Assembly (NCBI GenBank): GCA_030528845.1 | Contig: JAUMYC010000173.1 | Coordinates: 1-5,095 of the forward strand | Direction: 5' to 3' | Source of the DNA: Eubacteriales bacterium | Lineage (GTDB): Bacteria > Bacillota_A > Clostridia > Christensenellales > Aristaeellaceae | DNA length: 5,095 nt | In this document: in pieces, positions 4,512-5,095 of the stretch | Layout of the letters: every line of letters starts with the position of its first letter | Position numbering within the stretch: position 1 is the stretch's first letter | Program-made: the position numbers and the translations under genes | Notes under the pieces: model-generated | Told to the model about the DNA's origin: nothing | The model's input: the letters and a program-made list of their open reading frames with translations, nothing else | Database searches by the model: none

Positions 4512-5095
4512 TTATTCTATTCCTTCCAGGAGAATGTACGTCCTGTATTCCTCGCCGCCGACCGTATATGTGACCACGGCGTAGGGGTAAATGCCCAGCA
4601 GATCGTCGTAGGCAAAGCGCTTGTAGAGCACCGCCGTCTCTCCGGGGCCGATCGTGACGTCCTGTCCGCCGCCCATCGGCGCGTCCATGAGCGGGTAGGA
4701 GTCGTAGAGCACGTCCGCCTTGTTGGCAAAGGCGATGCTCAGCGCCTTCTGCGGGTCAACGGCAAAGTCGGAGTTGTTGACAAACTCCAGCACCAGCGCG
4801 GCTTCCGAGCCGTAGAGCTGATAGACCTCGCCGTATTTCTCGGCAAAATCCTCCGGAGAGAGGTATCCGGCCAGGCGCACGCCAATCTGCGCCGCTTTGC
4901 ATTCGCCGTCGCCGCCCATATAGGGCTCGCCGTTTTCATCCAGCTCCGTTTGCAGCGCGAACCATTCGCCCGCCATCAGCGGATCCGTCCTCCCCCTCGG
5001 GGGCACGAGAACGGTCTCCGCCTTCGGGGTCGCCGTCGGCTCCGGCGTGGGCGTGACCACTGGCGTCGGCGCGAGGGTCGTCACCGGCGCTGGCT
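4512..5095 (-). CDS. Probable exported/lipoprotein-like protein with Thr/Pro linker (N-terminus outside window)
   Basis: The frame is open from the right edge of the window to TAA (4512-4514), giving at least 193 residues with the start missing. A GTG at 5084 is in frame but lies in the middle of the low-complexity linker and has no ribosome binding site, so it is not the start. The first 27 or so visible residues are a Thr/Pro/Ala/Val linker (APTPVVTPTPEPTATPK), the kind that follows a signal peptide or lipobox in Gram-positive surface proteins. The remaining 165 residues look like one beta-rich domain: MAGEWFALQTELDENGEPY, a helix YLSPEDFAEKYGEVY, ALVLEFVNNSDFAVD, then VTIGPGETAVLYKRF and an ending AVVTYTVGGEEYRTYILLEG. 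The N-N-S-D strand and the PGET turn recall immunoglobulin-like extracellular domains of the DUF4352 type, but I do not recognise the family. It lies 32 bases upstream of the GH109-like gene. A weak AT-only stem (4503-4516) overlaps its stop, so co-transcription is likely but not certain. Confidence 0.8.
   Translation of the reverse strand, partial: PAPVTTLAPTPVVTPTPEPTATPKAETVLVPPRGRTDPLMAGEWFALQTELDENGEPYMGGDGECKAAQIGVRLAGYLSPEDFAEKYGEVYQLYGSEAALVLEFVNNSDFAVDPQKALSIAFANKADVLYDSYPLMDAPMGGGQDVTIGPGETAVLYKRFAYDDLLGIYPYAVVTYTVGGEEYRTYILLEGIE
5013..5093 (-). repeat. Thr/Pro-rich low-complexity linker coding repeat
   Basis: The minus-strand codons here give a run dominated by TP, AP and VP dipeptides, produced by degenerate repeats built from ACGCC and CCGAC-type units. 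It is a protein-level linker and not a mobile or regulatory repeat, and it may vary in copy number between strains. Confidence 0.7.

Noticed and set aside
4500..4516. Possible terminator after the exported-protein gene (AATAA-CGCA-TTATT then T run, minus strand)
   Set aside because: The stem is only five A-T pairs and overlaps the stop codon. It is too weak to call a terminator without RNA data.
4514..4542. Possible minus-strand promoter ahead of the GH109-like gene (TAGAAT at 4519-4514)
   Set aside because: The -10-like hexamer matches well, but the region 16-18 bases upstream (around GACGTA) does not resemble TTGACA, so the match is probably chance within the end of the upstream gene.
2536..4584. 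A 682-codon open frame on the plus strand opposite the glycosidase and nucleotidyltransferase genes
   Set aside because: It is antisense to two genes with clear family motifs, is rich in His/Ala/Val/Gly in a pattern typical of GC-rich antisense frames, and has no ribosome binding site or recognisable domain.
5013..5093. Short direct repeats near the right edge considered as a CRISPR or tandem repeat array
   Set aside because: The units are short, degenerate and in frame with a Thr/Pro linker, so they are explained by protein low complexity.

Overview
The window is GC-rich, densely packed bacterial DNA with strong AAGGAG/GGAGG-type ribosome binding sites and almost no intergenic space. Protein styles (a Lhr-like helicase tail, a DUF6054-like small protein, a Thr/Pro-linker surface protein) suggest a high-GC member of the Firmicutes (Clostridia, the kind common in animal guts). 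That assignment is an inference from protein character; no rRNA or marker gene is present.

Layout. Positions 1-262 (+) hold the last 86 residues of a protein that resembles the C-terminal domain of Lhr-type DEAD/DEAH helicases. It ends at a perfect 16-bp hairpin with A and T tracts on both sides (263-298), which looks like a shared terminator for two convergent transcripts. Everything else reads on the minus strand. In transcription order (right to left) it holds: the C-terminal part of a probable exported protein with a Thr/Pro linker (5095-4512, cut by the window edge); a Gfo/Idh/MocA-fold protein with the sequence signature of GH109 NAD-dependent N-acetylgalactosaminidases (4479-3238); a strong intercistronic hairpin (3227-3183); a sugar-phosphate nucleotidyltransferase (3144-2230, probable TTG start); an APH-fold sugar kinase of the N-acetylhexosamine 1-kinase (NahK) type (2227-1157); a YbaK/EbsC aminoacyl-tRNA editing-domain protein (1152-655); and a DUF6054-like protein (652-302). 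The last four genes are separated by only 2-4 bases and are almost certainly co-transcribed.

How the genes may work together. The glycosidase, anomeric kinase and nucleotidyltransferase would form a compact cytoplasmic route: an imported N-acetylhexosaminide is cleaved by NAD-dependent chemistry, the free GalNAc/GlcNAc is phosphorylated at C1, and the sugar-1-phosphate is activated to an NDP-sugar. This parallels the kinase step of the bifidobacterial lacto-N-biose/galacto-N-biose pathway but starts from a GH109-type enzyme instead of a phosphorylase. It is the most interesting inference in the window and is unproven. No transporter, regulator, mobile element, CRISPR array, tRNA or rRNA is visible. 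No stretch longer than 300 bases lacks a gene.
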